Part shown: positions 1 through 9,090 of the stretch, in pieces
Numbering within the stretch: the stretch's first letter is position 1
Layout: every line of letters begins with the position of its first letter
Assembly: GCA_021740105.1 (NCBI GenBank)
Contig: JAIPAM010000010.1
Span: forward strand, 1-64,000
DNA length: 64,000 nt
Source of the DNA: Flavobacterium sp.
GTDB lineage: Bacteria; Bacteroidota; Bacteroidia; Flavobacteriales; Flavobacteriaceae
Reading direction: 5' to 3'
Notes under the pieces: model-generated
Database searches by the model: none
Told to the model about the DNA's origin: nothing
Seen by the model: only the letters and a program-made list of their open reading frames with translations
Program-made: the position numbers and the translations under genes

Positions 1-2
1 AA

Positions 3-1037
3 TCTAAGGGCCAATATTTATTGTCAAATTCTGAGGGTATTTTTGAGTTTTTTGAAAATCAAGATTTAACCATACAATGCCTTGGATATAACTCTTTAGA
101 ACTACAATATAAAGACTTAATTTCTAAAGACACAATATATATGCAACCTAAAATTTTTGAAATGGAGGAAGTTGTTATAGTTGCGGAAGATGTTTATCAG
201 AAAATGGTAAAGACAATCTTATCTGAATATGCTTTAGAACCACATTCTGAAAAATTTTATTTACGAGTTGTAGTAAAAAGAGATGAAGAACTATACAAAA
301 TAATTGATTTTTCTGGATATGTTGAAAAGCAAACTCTTTTTGGAACTTCTCAAAAACCTTATCCAAAGAATAATTATAAAGTTCAAATTAATAATGTGCG
401 TAAAGTGGGCAAGGAGGACAGAACAATTGATTATGCATTATATAATTTTAATGAGTTCTTTACTGTAATTGCTGCTATCGTACTAAAACCTGATATTAAT
501 AAGTTAAAATATGAAATAAGTGATGACAACACAATTTCTAAAATTGTTGCTAGACCAAAAGAACCAGAAAATAATTTTACAAGTGGTTTCTATATATTGA
601 ACGAAGATAATACAATTGGAAATGCTCAAATAACTTCAAATTGGATTTCTTCTCCATATTTAAAAATTGGCAAAACAAAACATAGAACTACGCATTATTA
701 TAAAAACACTAGTTTTGAAAGAAATGCGGTTAGTAATAAAATGCAATTAAATAAATCAATAATTAAAGCAATCACAGAGGTAATAACAAAAGACGAAGAA
801 AAGCAAGTTTTTGAAGCAACTTATTTTTATTATTCCAATCCTGTTCAAGATATAGTTGTAAAAGACAATGTAAATTTGAAAAAGGATATTTTTAAGATTA
901 ATATGAATTACAATGAAGATTATTGGAAACAGATTGATAAAATCTTGCCATTAACAAAAGAAATGCAAGAATTTGTATATAAAATTAACTTAGAACAGAA
1001 AAATAAAGAATTTAGAGCCATAAGTAATTTTAAATAA
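3..1037 (+). CDS. 5'-truncated protein; N-terminal part resembles a carboxypeptidase-like regulatory domain
   Basis: Frame is open to the window edge (…SKGQYLLSNSEGIFEF…). 'IQCLGYNSLELQYKDLISKDTIYMQPKIFEMEEVVIVAED' resembles the CarboxypepD_reg-like motif (…L…LeeVvV). Confidence 0.6.
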   Translation, partial: SKGQYLLSNSEGIFEFFENQDLTIQCLGYNSLELQYKDLISKDTIYMQPKIFEMEEVVIVAEDVYQKMVKTILSEYALEPHSEKFYLRVVVKRDEELYKIIDFSGYVEKQTLFGTSQKPYPKNNYKVQINNVRKVGKEDRTIDYALYNFNEFFTVIAAIVLKPDINKLKYEISDDNTISKIVARPKEPENNFTSGFYILNEDNTIGNAQITSNWISSPYLKIGKTKHRTTHYYKNTSFERNAVSNKMQLNKSIIKAITEVITKDEEKQVFEATYFYYSNPVQDIVVKDNVNLKKDIFKINMNYNEDYWKQIDKILPLTKEMQEFVYKINLEQKNKEFRAISNFK

Positions 1038-1200
1038 TCATTTCTGCCAACAGACGTTTGGAAAGATTAGCAAAGTTTCGTGTTTTTAAATTATATCTCT
1101 AAAGTGCTCATTCCTTCAAATAGATGATTTTCCGCTTGTAGAAAATCAGAACCATCAATAAAGCAAAACCGCTGAAGTTATTTGTTAGATATTAAAACAA

Positions 1201-1518
1201 TTATTTGACTTTTTTTAATAAGTCGTTATAATCTTCTAATAGTTTTAAATATTTATTTTTCCAATAATCTTCTTCCTTTAAGTAATTTGGGAAAGGCTCA
1301 TTTAAGGTGGGAGTTTGTGAATTTAACCCTTCAATTTCATTTGAAAAATTATAATGGATAATTATCCCAATTTGGAGAATAATATCTATGGACACAGTAG
1401 GATTTTCAAAAAGCAAATACACCCATCTTCTGCTTTTGCCCATTCTTTTGGCTAATTCCGTTATTGGATACCCACTTTTATAAATTGCCTCTTTTATTAT
1501 TTCACCTCTATGTTGCAT
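1201..1518 (-). CDS. XRE-like helix-turn-helix protein
   Basis: N-terminal 'GEIIKEAIYKSGYPITELAKRMGKSRRWVYLLFENPTVSIDIILQIGIII' fits an HTH_3-type fold; C-terminal coiled coil. Confidence 0.8.
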   Translation of the reverse strand: MQHRGEIIKEAIYKSGYPITELAKRMGKSRRWVYLLFENPTVSIDIILQIGIIIHYNFSNEIEGLNSQTPTLNEPFPNYLKEEDYWKNKYLKLLEDYNDLLKKVK

Positions 1519-1561
1519 ATTTCAAAATTATGCACTTTTGTGTGTACATAAATACACGTAT

Positions 1562-1583
1562 ATTATACACAAATGTGTATAAT
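1562..1583. promoter_or_regulatory. Perfect dyad ATTATACACA-aa-TGTGTATAAT upstream of the HTH gene; candidate operator
   Basis: 10-bp arms with 2-nt spacer. A second dyad, GTGTA-cataaa-TACAC, lies at 1542-1557, closer to the HTH start at 1518. Confidence 0.55.
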
Positions 1584-1710
1584 ATGTTTACTTTATGTAA
1601 AAAATGTGAAATATTTTATTAAATTTGTGAAGTTAATTATCACAGTGTATGATAATTAATAAGAATCTAACGAATTAAAGAATCTAATTAATGTAAATAA
1701 ACTTCAAACT

Positions 1711-3516
1711 ATGAAAACAAAACTCTACTATTTATTGCTGACACTACTATTCTTAGGATACAATCAAAATTCTTTTTCACAAGATACCGAATTATCAAAT
1801 AGTTTAATGAATCAGATGAATGAGGTTACTAATCAGACAAATAAAAGCGTTGGGTTAAATAAGCCTATAACAAGAAATTGCATAACCTCTATTTTACTCG
1901 AAGCCAAAAAAAATTGGGATAAGTTAACACCACAAGCTATATCTTTATTTAGTCCCTATATCGCAAGACCTGTTATTACAAATGAACAAATAGGTTGCTC
2001 AACAAACTTTTGTTTTCATTATACACTTAGTGGAGCAGATGCAGTACCGTCTGTTGATACAAATAGTAATGGTTTTCCAGATTATGTAGATCAAATGGCT
2101 AGTGTTTTTGAAAATGTATGGACGCAATATCAAACAAGAAGTTATACAATGCCTCCTTTGGATGGTACAGCAGGAGGTTCAAATAAATACGATGTATATA
2201 TTATTAACTTGGGTTCGGGTAGATATGGTTCGGTAACCCCTGATATTTTAATTGGTAATAATCCTCAATCATCCAGTTTAACAGAAGTTGATGCTTATAC
2301 TAGTTTTATGAAAATGAATAATAACTATTCGTGGGCAACACCAATAACTACAGATAATGCAATAAAAGTAACTGCAGCACACGAATTTTTTCATGCTGTT
2401 CAATTAGGTACTTCATCCTCAAACACCAATTTTATTATGGAAGCTACTGCGGCATGGTCAGAGGATGAAATTTACCCTGGAATTGATGATAATTTTCAAT
2501 ATTTGAGAGATATTTTTTCAACTCCAGATATAGCTTTAAATTATAACAGTTCTAGTTTTGATGGAAATGGGGCAACATATAACGGACATTGGTATGGAGC
2601 ATGGATTTTCTTCAGATATTTATCTGAAAAAACTAATCCGGATATAATAAGACAAATTTATAATAATACAATAAATTTGTACGAAATACCAGCTATTAAT
2701 GATGTGTTAACATCGAATTATAGTTCTAATTTTAATACAATTTTAAAAAATTATCTTACATCTATTGATGTTTTAAGTTCAACTGCTACATATGCACCAT
2801 ACACATATAATAGAGCAACAGCATATAAAAATTATTTAACAAATTGCACAGGATGTTATGGAGGTGTCTATTATGAGAAAGCTTTTAATTTCTCAGGGAG
2901 TCAATTACTTCATTCTAGTATTACAACAACTTCAACAACTTCAACATTTGGTAATGGAAGGTTAATGAGATTAGGCGCTGACTACTTTGATATCACTACC
3001 AATCAAAATTTTAAAGTGAGATGTTTGCCAACTTTGGCGGGTTCTCCTATTCAAACAATACTCTTAAAATATAACTTGACTACAGGTATAGTTTCAAAAG
3101 TAGAAGGGCAATTGATTGGTGGTTACATTGAAACCTCAGTAGGAGATTTCCAAAATTACAATGCTTACACTTTAATAGTTTATAGACCTGATTATGTTGC
3201 TAATAACCAAAACAATTTAAACTCAGAGCAATATGTATTTGACATTACACAAAATATATTATTAAATGATTCTTTTAATGAGGATAATATTGTTTTGTTT
3301 CCAAGTCCATGTAATTCTGAATTTTTTATTCAAGGAAAATCTTTCAATAATTACCAATTAATAAATTCTTTAGGTCAAATTGTTAAAAATTCAAAACTTG
3401 ATGAGAATCTTGAAACTCAGAAAATTTCAGTTTTAGATTTGAGCGAAGGTATTTATTATTTAAAACTATCTGGATTAAATGGTGTTTCAAATAAAAAAAT
3501 TGTAGTTAAGAGATGA
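1711..3516 (+). CDS. Secreted putative zinc metalloprotease (MXAN_6640-like) with T9SS C-terminal sorting domain
   Basis: Signal peptide; HEFFH motif followed by EATAAW; C-terminal 'IVLFPSPCNSEFFIQGKSF…LDLSEGIYYLKLSG…KKIVVKR' is typical of type A T9SS CTDs. Confidence 0.75.
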   Translation: MKTKLYYLLLTLLFLGYNQNSFSQDTELSNSLMNQMNEVTNQTNKSVGLNKPITRNCITSILLEAKKNWDKLTPQAISLFSPYIARPVITNEQIGCSTNFCFHYTLSGADAVPSVDTNSNGFPDYVDQMASVFENVWTQYQTRSYTMPPLDGTAGGSNKYDVYIINLGSGRYGSVTPDILIGNNPQSSSLTEVDAYTSFMKMNNNYSWATPITTDNAIKVTAAHEFFHAVQLGTSSSNTNFIMEATAAWSEDEIYPGIDDNFQYLRDIFSTPDIALNYNSSSFDGNGATYNGHWYGAWIFFRYLSEKTNPDIIRQIYNNTINLYEIPAINDVLTSNYSSNFNTILKNYLTSIDVLSSTATYAPYTYNRATAYKNYLTNCTGCYGGVYYEKAFNFSGSQLLHSSITTTSTTSTFGNGRLMRLGADYFDITTNQNFKVRCLPTLAGSPIQTILLKYNLTTGIVSKVEGQLIGGYIETSVGDFQNYNAYTLIVYRPDYVANNQNNLNSEQYVFDITQNILLNDSFNEDNIVLFPSPCNSEFFIQGKSFNNYQLINSLGQIVKNSKLDENLETQKISVLDLSEGIYYLKLSGLNGVSNKKIVVKR

Positions 3517-3971
3517 TGAGATTTATTTATATTATCTTTTTGGCAATATTCTGTTTCTCTTGTAGCTCTATTAGAAAAGCCTCATCTATAAACAATATTT
3601 TGATATCATACGAGAGTGGTTCTTGTTATGGTAAGTGTGAAGTTTATAAGTTTAATTTAAATGAAAATAAAACTATTGAATATGAAAGTCTTAAAAATGC
3701 TGAAATAACTGGAAAGTATAGAGCTGAAATTTCAGTATATGATTTTAAAGAAATTAATAAATTGATAGATGGTTTAGATTTAAAAAGTTTAGATACAGTC
3801 TATACTTCAAATTCAACGGATTTACATTTAAGAGTGTTAAATTTAAAACAGAAAAAACTAAACAAAAAGATATTATTATTAGATAATGTTCCTTTTGAAT
3901 TAAAGCAAATTGAAAACAAAGTTTTTTACATAATTGAAAAATATAAATCTAATTTTTTGAGAGAATTATAA
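3513..3971 (+). CDS. Putative lipoprotein, DUF6438-like
   Basis: Lipobox FCFSCSS; 'ILISYESGSCYGKCEVYKFNLNENKTIEYES'; ATGA overlap with the upstream stop codon. Confidence 0.6.
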   Translation: MMRFIYIIFLAIFCFSCSSIRKASSINNILISYESGSCYGKCEVYKFNLNENKTIEYESLKNAEITGKYRAEISVYDFKEINKLIDGLDLKSLDTVYTSNSTDLHLRVLNLKQKKLNKKILLLDNVPFELKQIENKVFYIIEKYKSNFLREL

Positions 3972-4011
3972 CATTATTGAACTGAAAATAAAACAAATAA
4001 ACATTAAAACC

Positions 4012-5163
4012 ATGAATATGTCTAAAATAAAATTGCTCCTTTCACTTATAGTTTTAACTATTGTAGGGTGTTCTTCAAATGACCCAATTGCCCCAGAAGT
4101 AGTGCCTCAAACTCCATCAAGTTTAACAGGGGTTCTTATTAATAATCAGGTTAATTTAACTTGGGTTGATAATTCCACGAATGAAGTGGGCTTCAAAATA
4201 GAACGAAAATTAAGCACAAGTAGTTTTAGTGTAATTTATACAGCGGCTGCAAATAGTACAAGTTATAGCGATACGTCAGTTTTGGCGGGGCAAACCTATA
4301 TTTACAGAGTTAACTCTTTTAATGGCACTGGTAACTCTGCTAACTATACCAATGAGATTACAATTTCTATTCCAAATGCAGTAGTATTACCAACAGTTCA
4401 ATCTACGGCAATTTCCTCTCTACTAACCACTTCTGCCGTATCTGGTGGAAATGTTACTGCAGATGGAGGGGCAACTGTAACTGCAAGGGGAGTGGTTTGG
4501 AGTACTTCATCAAATCCAACAGTCGCATTGGCAACAAAGACAGTTGATGGAACAGGAACAGGAACAGGAAGTTTCACAAGTAATATAACTGGTTTAACTG
4601 CTAATACAGCTTATTACGTTCGCTCTTATGCTACAAATAGTGCAGGAACTAGTTATGGAAATGAAATTAGTTTCACTACAATGCCAACTATTGGACAAAG
4701 TTATCAAGGAGGTGTTGTTGCGTATATTTTGCAACCAGGAGACCCAGGTTATGTTGCAGGTGCCTATAAAGGATTTGTAGCAGCAGTGTCTGATCAAGTA
4801 ATTAATATCACTTGGGGTAATGGCAGTAATTTACAAGTTGGTGCTTCTGGGACAGCTATTGGCACTGGACTTACAAACACAAACACTATTGTTAATGTTT
4901 TAGGAACAGGAAGTTATGCTGCAAAACTTTGTTTTGATTTAGTTTTAAATGGATATAGTGATTGGTATTTGCCAAGTAGAGATGAAATGGCTAAAATGAT
5001 ATTAAATAAAAATGCTATTGGTGGGTTTTCAAGTGCAAATTATTGGAGTTCAACGGAATATGATATTACTACTGCCTATTACTCAAATTTCACCAGTGGT
5101 TCAGCTAATTTAGTTGGTTCAAAAAATTCTGTTGCTAATGTAAGAGCCGTTAGATCTTTTTGA
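4012..5163 (+). CDS. Lipoprotein with fibronectin type III-like modules and a C-terminal DUF1566/Fibrobacter paralogous-type domain
   Basis: Lipobox IVGCSS; FN3-like motifs ('PSSLTGVLINNQVNLTWVDNSTNEVGFKIERK'); C-terminal 'DWYLPSRDEM…YWSSTEY…VRAVRSF'. Confidence 0.75.
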   Translation: MNMSKIKLLLSLIVLTIVGCSSNDPIAPEVVPQTPSSLTGVLINNQVNLTWVDNSTNEVGFKIERKLSTSSFSVIYTAAANSTSYSDTSVLAGQTYIYRVNSFNGTGNSANYTNEITISIPNAVVLPTVQSTAISSLLTTSAVSGGNVTADGGATVTARGVVWSTSSNPTVALATKTVDGTGTGTGSFTSNITGLTANTAYYVRSYATNSAGTSYGNEISFTTMPTIGQSYQGGVVAYILQPGDPGYVAGAYKGFVAAVSDQVINITWGNGSNLQVGASGTAIGTGLTNTNTIVNVLGTGSYAAKLCFDLVLNGYSDWYLPSRDEMAKMILNKNAIGGFSSANYWSSTEYDITTAYYSNFTSGSANLVGSKNSVANVRAVRSF

Positions 5164-5190
5164 TTTAAAGTTGTCTTAAATTAATTAATA

Positions 5191-5219
5191 AAAAAGACTA
5201 CTCTTAGGGTAGTCTTTTT
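5191..5219 (+). terminator. Intrinsic terminator
   Basis: aaaaagactac…gtagtcttttt hairpin with T tract, downstream of the 5163 stop. Confidence 0.75.
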
Positions 5220-5364
5220 TATTACTACTTATTAATTTTATTATAAATGATACAATTTGTCTAAATACGTTAAATAAGAAATAACGACGATAACTAATTA
5301 TCATTAGCGTAGTTACAAATAATAATATATATTTGATTATACATATTAACATTAATAAATAAAC

Positions 5365-6000
5365 ATGAAAACAAAATATTTTATTTTTATTGTAGCAATA
5401 TTATTTAGTGCTTTTACCGCTCAGAGTCAAGATTCTACAAAAATTGAAATGATTTCCAAATATGACTCCCCGGAATTTGGTTCAAATGAATTTATTATTC
5501 AACAATTTCAGGGTATTGAAAAACTAAATATTAGTTTCTTAAATTCTGAAAAACTGAAAGACAAGAACTTTAAGATTATTATTCGTAAATACAAAAACGG
5601 AAAAATAGAAATTGAAAAAAATGTTATTGATACTAAAACTGAGGGGCTTCCAAAAATTGGAAAGAACTTTAACTTTTCTATTGTTGCCCAACATTTAGTT
5701 AACAAAGAAAAAATCGCTTTCTTTTTCCCTAACTTTTTCAATAAACAGATTTTTGATATTAATAAAAAATTTAAAGATGGAACTTTTTTGCTACGAGATG
5801 TATGTGGTAATGAATCTGAAAAAGTTGATTTTGAAATTGGTAAAGAAATACAAATTGGACTTATTACGCCACCAAACGACAACCCCGAAAAAGGAAATCT
5901 AGGTTATTGCGAAGTATCTAAAGGGAATATTGATGTTGAGAAGTGGTACAATCAATATAAGATTTCTGAATTTTTCTTGTTGTATTTGATAATTGAATAA
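5365..6000 (+). CDS. Exported hypothetical protein
   Basis: N-terminal signal peptide (MKTKYFIFIVAILFSAFTAQSQ); no family recognised. Confidence 0.55.
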   Translation: MKTKYFIFIVAILFSAFTAQSQDSTKIEMISKYDSPEFGSNEFIIQQFQGIEKLNISFLNSEKLKDKNFKIIIRKYKNGKIEIEKNVIDTKTEGLPKIGKNFNFSIVAQHLVNKEKIAFFFPNFFNKQIFDINKKFKDGTFLLRDVCGNESEKVDFEIGKEIQIGLITPPNDNPEKGNLGYCEVSKGNIDVEKWYNQYKISEFFLLYLIIE

Positions 6001-6171
6001 ATAGAACTGCTACTAAAAGCCGTTTTGCCAGATTGCAATTTTTATGATAAATTCACGTTTGGGTTACGTAAGAATTTTATTTTAGTTAAAAATAATCAGT
6101 TACAAAGTTCATAATCTTGCCAAGTGACTGATGTATGGACACAATTTAAAATAGCACCTTAAAAACCAATT

Positions 6172-7587
6172 ATGGCAATAAATATGAATTATCGAATAGT
6201 AATGTGTTTTATTCTAATAACACTTTCGACAAAAATGTTTTCTCAAGATAACGCACCGCGTTTAAAAGGCAAAGTGAACATATCGATAAAAGAAGGAACG
6301 TTTGAATGTGACTTAACCCTAAGTAATATTCCTAGAATTAAAGATTACTTAATTCGTTTAAATTCTGGGATGAATTTATTGCATATTAGAAGTAAAAAAC
6401 CCAATAATTTTGTGCTCGGTTATGATAAATCGGATAAAGATTCAACTTCAACAGGAGAATCATCTGCTTATTATTTTCCCGGAAATGCAAAAAATACTAA
6501 ATTTTTACCAGAAGAGTTACAATTTCGGTATGTTGGTAAATTTCCAGTAGCAAACGATACTATAGATAACTTCTCTAAACAAGATTGGAAAGGGAATATT
6601 GCATTTAATGGTATGTCAGTTAGAAGCGATGGAAGTCAAAGTGCTTGGTATCCGATTATATATGATGCCAAAAAAGATATTGCTTATGATAGAGTGGTTT
6701 ATGACATTGAATTTAATTGTACTGATTGTTCAACAATTTATGTAAACGGTAATAAACCTGTAAGTTCAAATTCGGCACATTTATTAAGCAATGAACCACA
6801 AGAAATGGCTCTATATTGTGGAAATTACGATGTTGTAGATGATGGCAATATTGCTATATTAAATCCTAAATTCCCTGATGAAAAAATCAAACAATTTTCA
6901 ATACTAGTCTCTAGTTATAAAAAATATTACGAGCAGAAATTAAATATAAAGTTCAATCAAACCCCAACATTTATCAATACAACTCCAACTTCGAAAAAAA
7001 ACGGTTGGTTATTTGTTTCTTATCCAACAATTATGGGAATAGGTTGGGGGAGATTCGGTTTAGCAGGAATATTTGAAGAGAAATCTCAGAAATTCTATAA
7101 ACCATTAATAGCACACGAATTAGGGCATTATTATTTTGGAACTGTAAAAGTATTCAATTCAGAATTAGGAGATATGATGTCAGAGGGTTTTACTGAATAC
7201 ATGTCCTTGAAATTGACTGAAGATATTCAAGAAGTAACAGCATATAATGAAGTATTAGAAAAAAAATACAAAAACCTAAAAGACTTTAAGCCTAACCCTT
7301 TATCGATGATTAAATCTATAACAGATATAACTGATAGAGAAACTTTCGTTTACGATTACGCCCCAATAATTTTTATTGCAATTGAAAAAGAAATTGGTAA
7401 AAAGAAAATGTGGGAATGGTTGAAAAACATTTTAGAAACAAAAGCTGAGTTTACTAACTATGACTTTTTGGTTTTCACTTTAAAGAACACATTGAAGAAT
7501 GATAAAAAATTAGAATTGATTATTAATGACTATTTTAATAATGTTAATTCAACCCAAAATGCAATTAAAAAAATAACCGAAAAATAA
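6172..7587 (+). CDS. Exported M1-like (gluzincin) metallopeptidase
   Basis: 'HELGHYYFGTVKVFNSELGDMMSEGFTEYMSL' matches HExxH…E of M1-type peptidases; signal peptide. Confidence 0.7.
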   Translation: MAINMNYRIVMCFILITLSTKMFSQDNAPRLKGKVNISIKEGTFECDLTLSNIPRIKDYLIRLNSGMNLLHIRSKKPNNFVLGYDKSDKDSTSTGESSAYYFPGNAKNTKFLPEELQFRYVGKFPVANDTIDNFSKQDWKGNIAFNGMSVRSDGSQSAWYPIIYDAKKDIAYDRVVYDIEFNCTDCSTIYVNGNKPVSSNSAHLLSNEPQEMALYCGNYDVVDDGNIAILNPKFPDEKIKQFSILVSSYKKYYEQKLNIKFNQTPTFINTTPTSKKNGWLFVSYPTIMGIGWGRFGLAGIFEEKSQKFYKPLIAHELGHYYFGTVKVFNSELGDMMSEGFTEYMSLKLTEDIQEVTAYNEVLEKKYKNLKDFKPNPLSMIKSITDITDRETFVYDYAPIIFIAIEKEIGKKKMWEWLKNILETKAEFTNYDFLVFTLKNTLKNDKKLELIINDYFNNVNSTQNAIKKITEK

Positions 7588-7664
7588 TAATACTAATTTT
7601 TTAACTTCATTTGTTTTTTGAATTTCGGCTTTTTAAAAATAAGTAGACTCCTATTGTGTTAGTT

Positions 7665-8672
7665 ATGAAAACCTCACTTTACCTTTTGATATTAATTTTG
7701 GCAACACAAGTTTTTGCTCAAAAAAACAAACCAGAGGACTTCGGATTCAGACATTTGACAACAACTTTTAAAGGGGATAATATCGATATTTTGATAAAAT
7801 CAAAAAAAGGAGAAGAACTAAAGCGAAAGCCAATTTTTCTATTTTGTCAAGGGAGTTTGCCTCAACCTTTAATTAAAAAGGATGGAGATAAAACCTATAG
7901 TGTTTTCCCATTTAAAACCGATAGTTTAGAAATCGATTATCATATTGTAATAATTAGTAAACCATTTGTTCCTTTAGTTGTAGAAGCAAAAACATTGGAA
8001 CGTAATTTTGTTTATCAAGACCCAGAAACTGGCAAAATACCGAAAGAGTACTCCAACAGAAATATACTTGACTATTATGTAGAGCGAAATTTAAAGGTAA
8101 TTGATTATTTAGAAAAACTCCCTTATATTGACAATTCAAAATTAATAGTAGCTGGACATTCAGAAGGAAGTACAATTGCAGCAAAACTTGCAGTGAAGTG
8201 TAAAAAAATAACTCATTTAATTTATTCAAGCGGTTGTCCATTAGGTAGGATAATGGCAATGATAAGCCAAGACAGAGCCACAGAATCCGACACAGATAGT
8301 AAAAGATATGGAGAAAGTGAGTTTGATTATTGGGAGCAAGTTGTAAATGATAAAAGCAATATGGACGACACTAACGGAGATACTTTCAAAGCAACTTATG
8401 ACTTTTCTATTCCACCGATTCACTATTTAGAAAAATTGACAATTCCTGTTTTGGTAAGTTATGGTACAAAAGATTGGAGTGCTCCTTACAATGATTATTT
8501 ACGTGTGGAAATGATACGACAAAAGAAAAGGAATTTTACTTATAAAGCCTATATTGGTTTAGAACATAATTTTTTTCCACTAACAACAACTGGGCAACCC
8601 AACTTTGATATATTCAACTGGGATAATGTAGCAAACGATTGGGGGAAATGGATAAAACTTCCAAAAAAATAA
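7665..8672 (+). CDS. Secreted alpha/beta hydrolase
   Basis: 'LIVAGHSEGSTIAAKLA' nucleophile elbow; signal peptide. The ATG at 7665 is preferred to the GTG at 7656. Confidence 0.75.
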   Translation: MKTSLYLLILILATQVFAQKNKPEDFGFRHLTTTFKGDNIDILIKSKKGEELKRKPIFLFCQGSLPQPLIKKDGDKTYSVFPFKTDSLEIDYHIVIISKPFVPLVVEAKTLERNFVYQDPETGKIPKEYSNRNILDYYVERNLKVIDYLEKLPYIDNSKLIVAGHSEGSTIAAKLAVKCKKITHLIYSSGCPLGRIMAMISQDRATESDTDSKRYGESEFDYWEQVVNDKSNMDDTNGDTFKATYDFSIPPIHYLEKLTIPVLVSYGTKDWSAPYNDYLRVEMIRQKKRNFTYKAYIGLEHNFFPLTTTGQPNFDIFNWDNVANDWGKWIKLPKK

Positions 8673-8892
8673 TATTTTCTTACAGAGCTCTGATTGCCAA
8701 ATTTTAAAATAATTGGATAATTAAATTGTACTTTTTTTAGGTACATTTTTGGAGTAAATTTCTTTTAAAAGACAATACAAATTCCTATTGTTTTTGTTTA
8801 TTAGTTTCTATTAGTTGTTTAAATAAGTTTTGCCGAATAGTTATCCAATAATAAATCATTGAGCCATCATAAATTATAGAAACAAATAAATA

Positions 8893-9003
8893 GGTTTACT
8901 CAGGTATACCTCACGTTTTTCTGGAGTTTCTGTAAGATTTCTCCCAAGTAAACCAAAAATAAAAAGTAAAGAAATACGTTAGGTTTAGCTTACAGAAACC
9001 TAA
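8893..9003. repeat. Cluster of nested inverted repeats downstream of the integrase
   Basis: AGGTATACCT palindrome (8902-8911); GGTTTACT (8893-8900)/AGTAAACC (8947-8954); GTTTCTGTAAG (8926-8936)/CTTACAGAAAC (8989-8999); hairpin TTAGGTTT (8979-8986)/AAACCTAA (8996-9003). Confidence 0.7.
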
Positions 9004-9090
9004 GGTTTATTTATATTTTTTACGATGTTTTTTATTGATAATTTAGTTAATGTTTTTATAGTATTTTATGAACTACAATTCCATTAAAGT

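Noticed and set aside
5508-5882. 124-aa minus-strand ORF
   Set aside because: Antisense to a signal-peptide-bearing CDS; low-complexity Ser/Phe/Leu-rich translation typical of AT-rich shadow ORFs.
8979-9003. Integron attC reading of the TTAGGTTT/AAACCTAA hairpin (contains GTTAGGT)
   Set aside because: Core boxes are in the wrong order and the second arm lacks the RYYYAAC end, so it was kept only as an unexplained inverted repeat.
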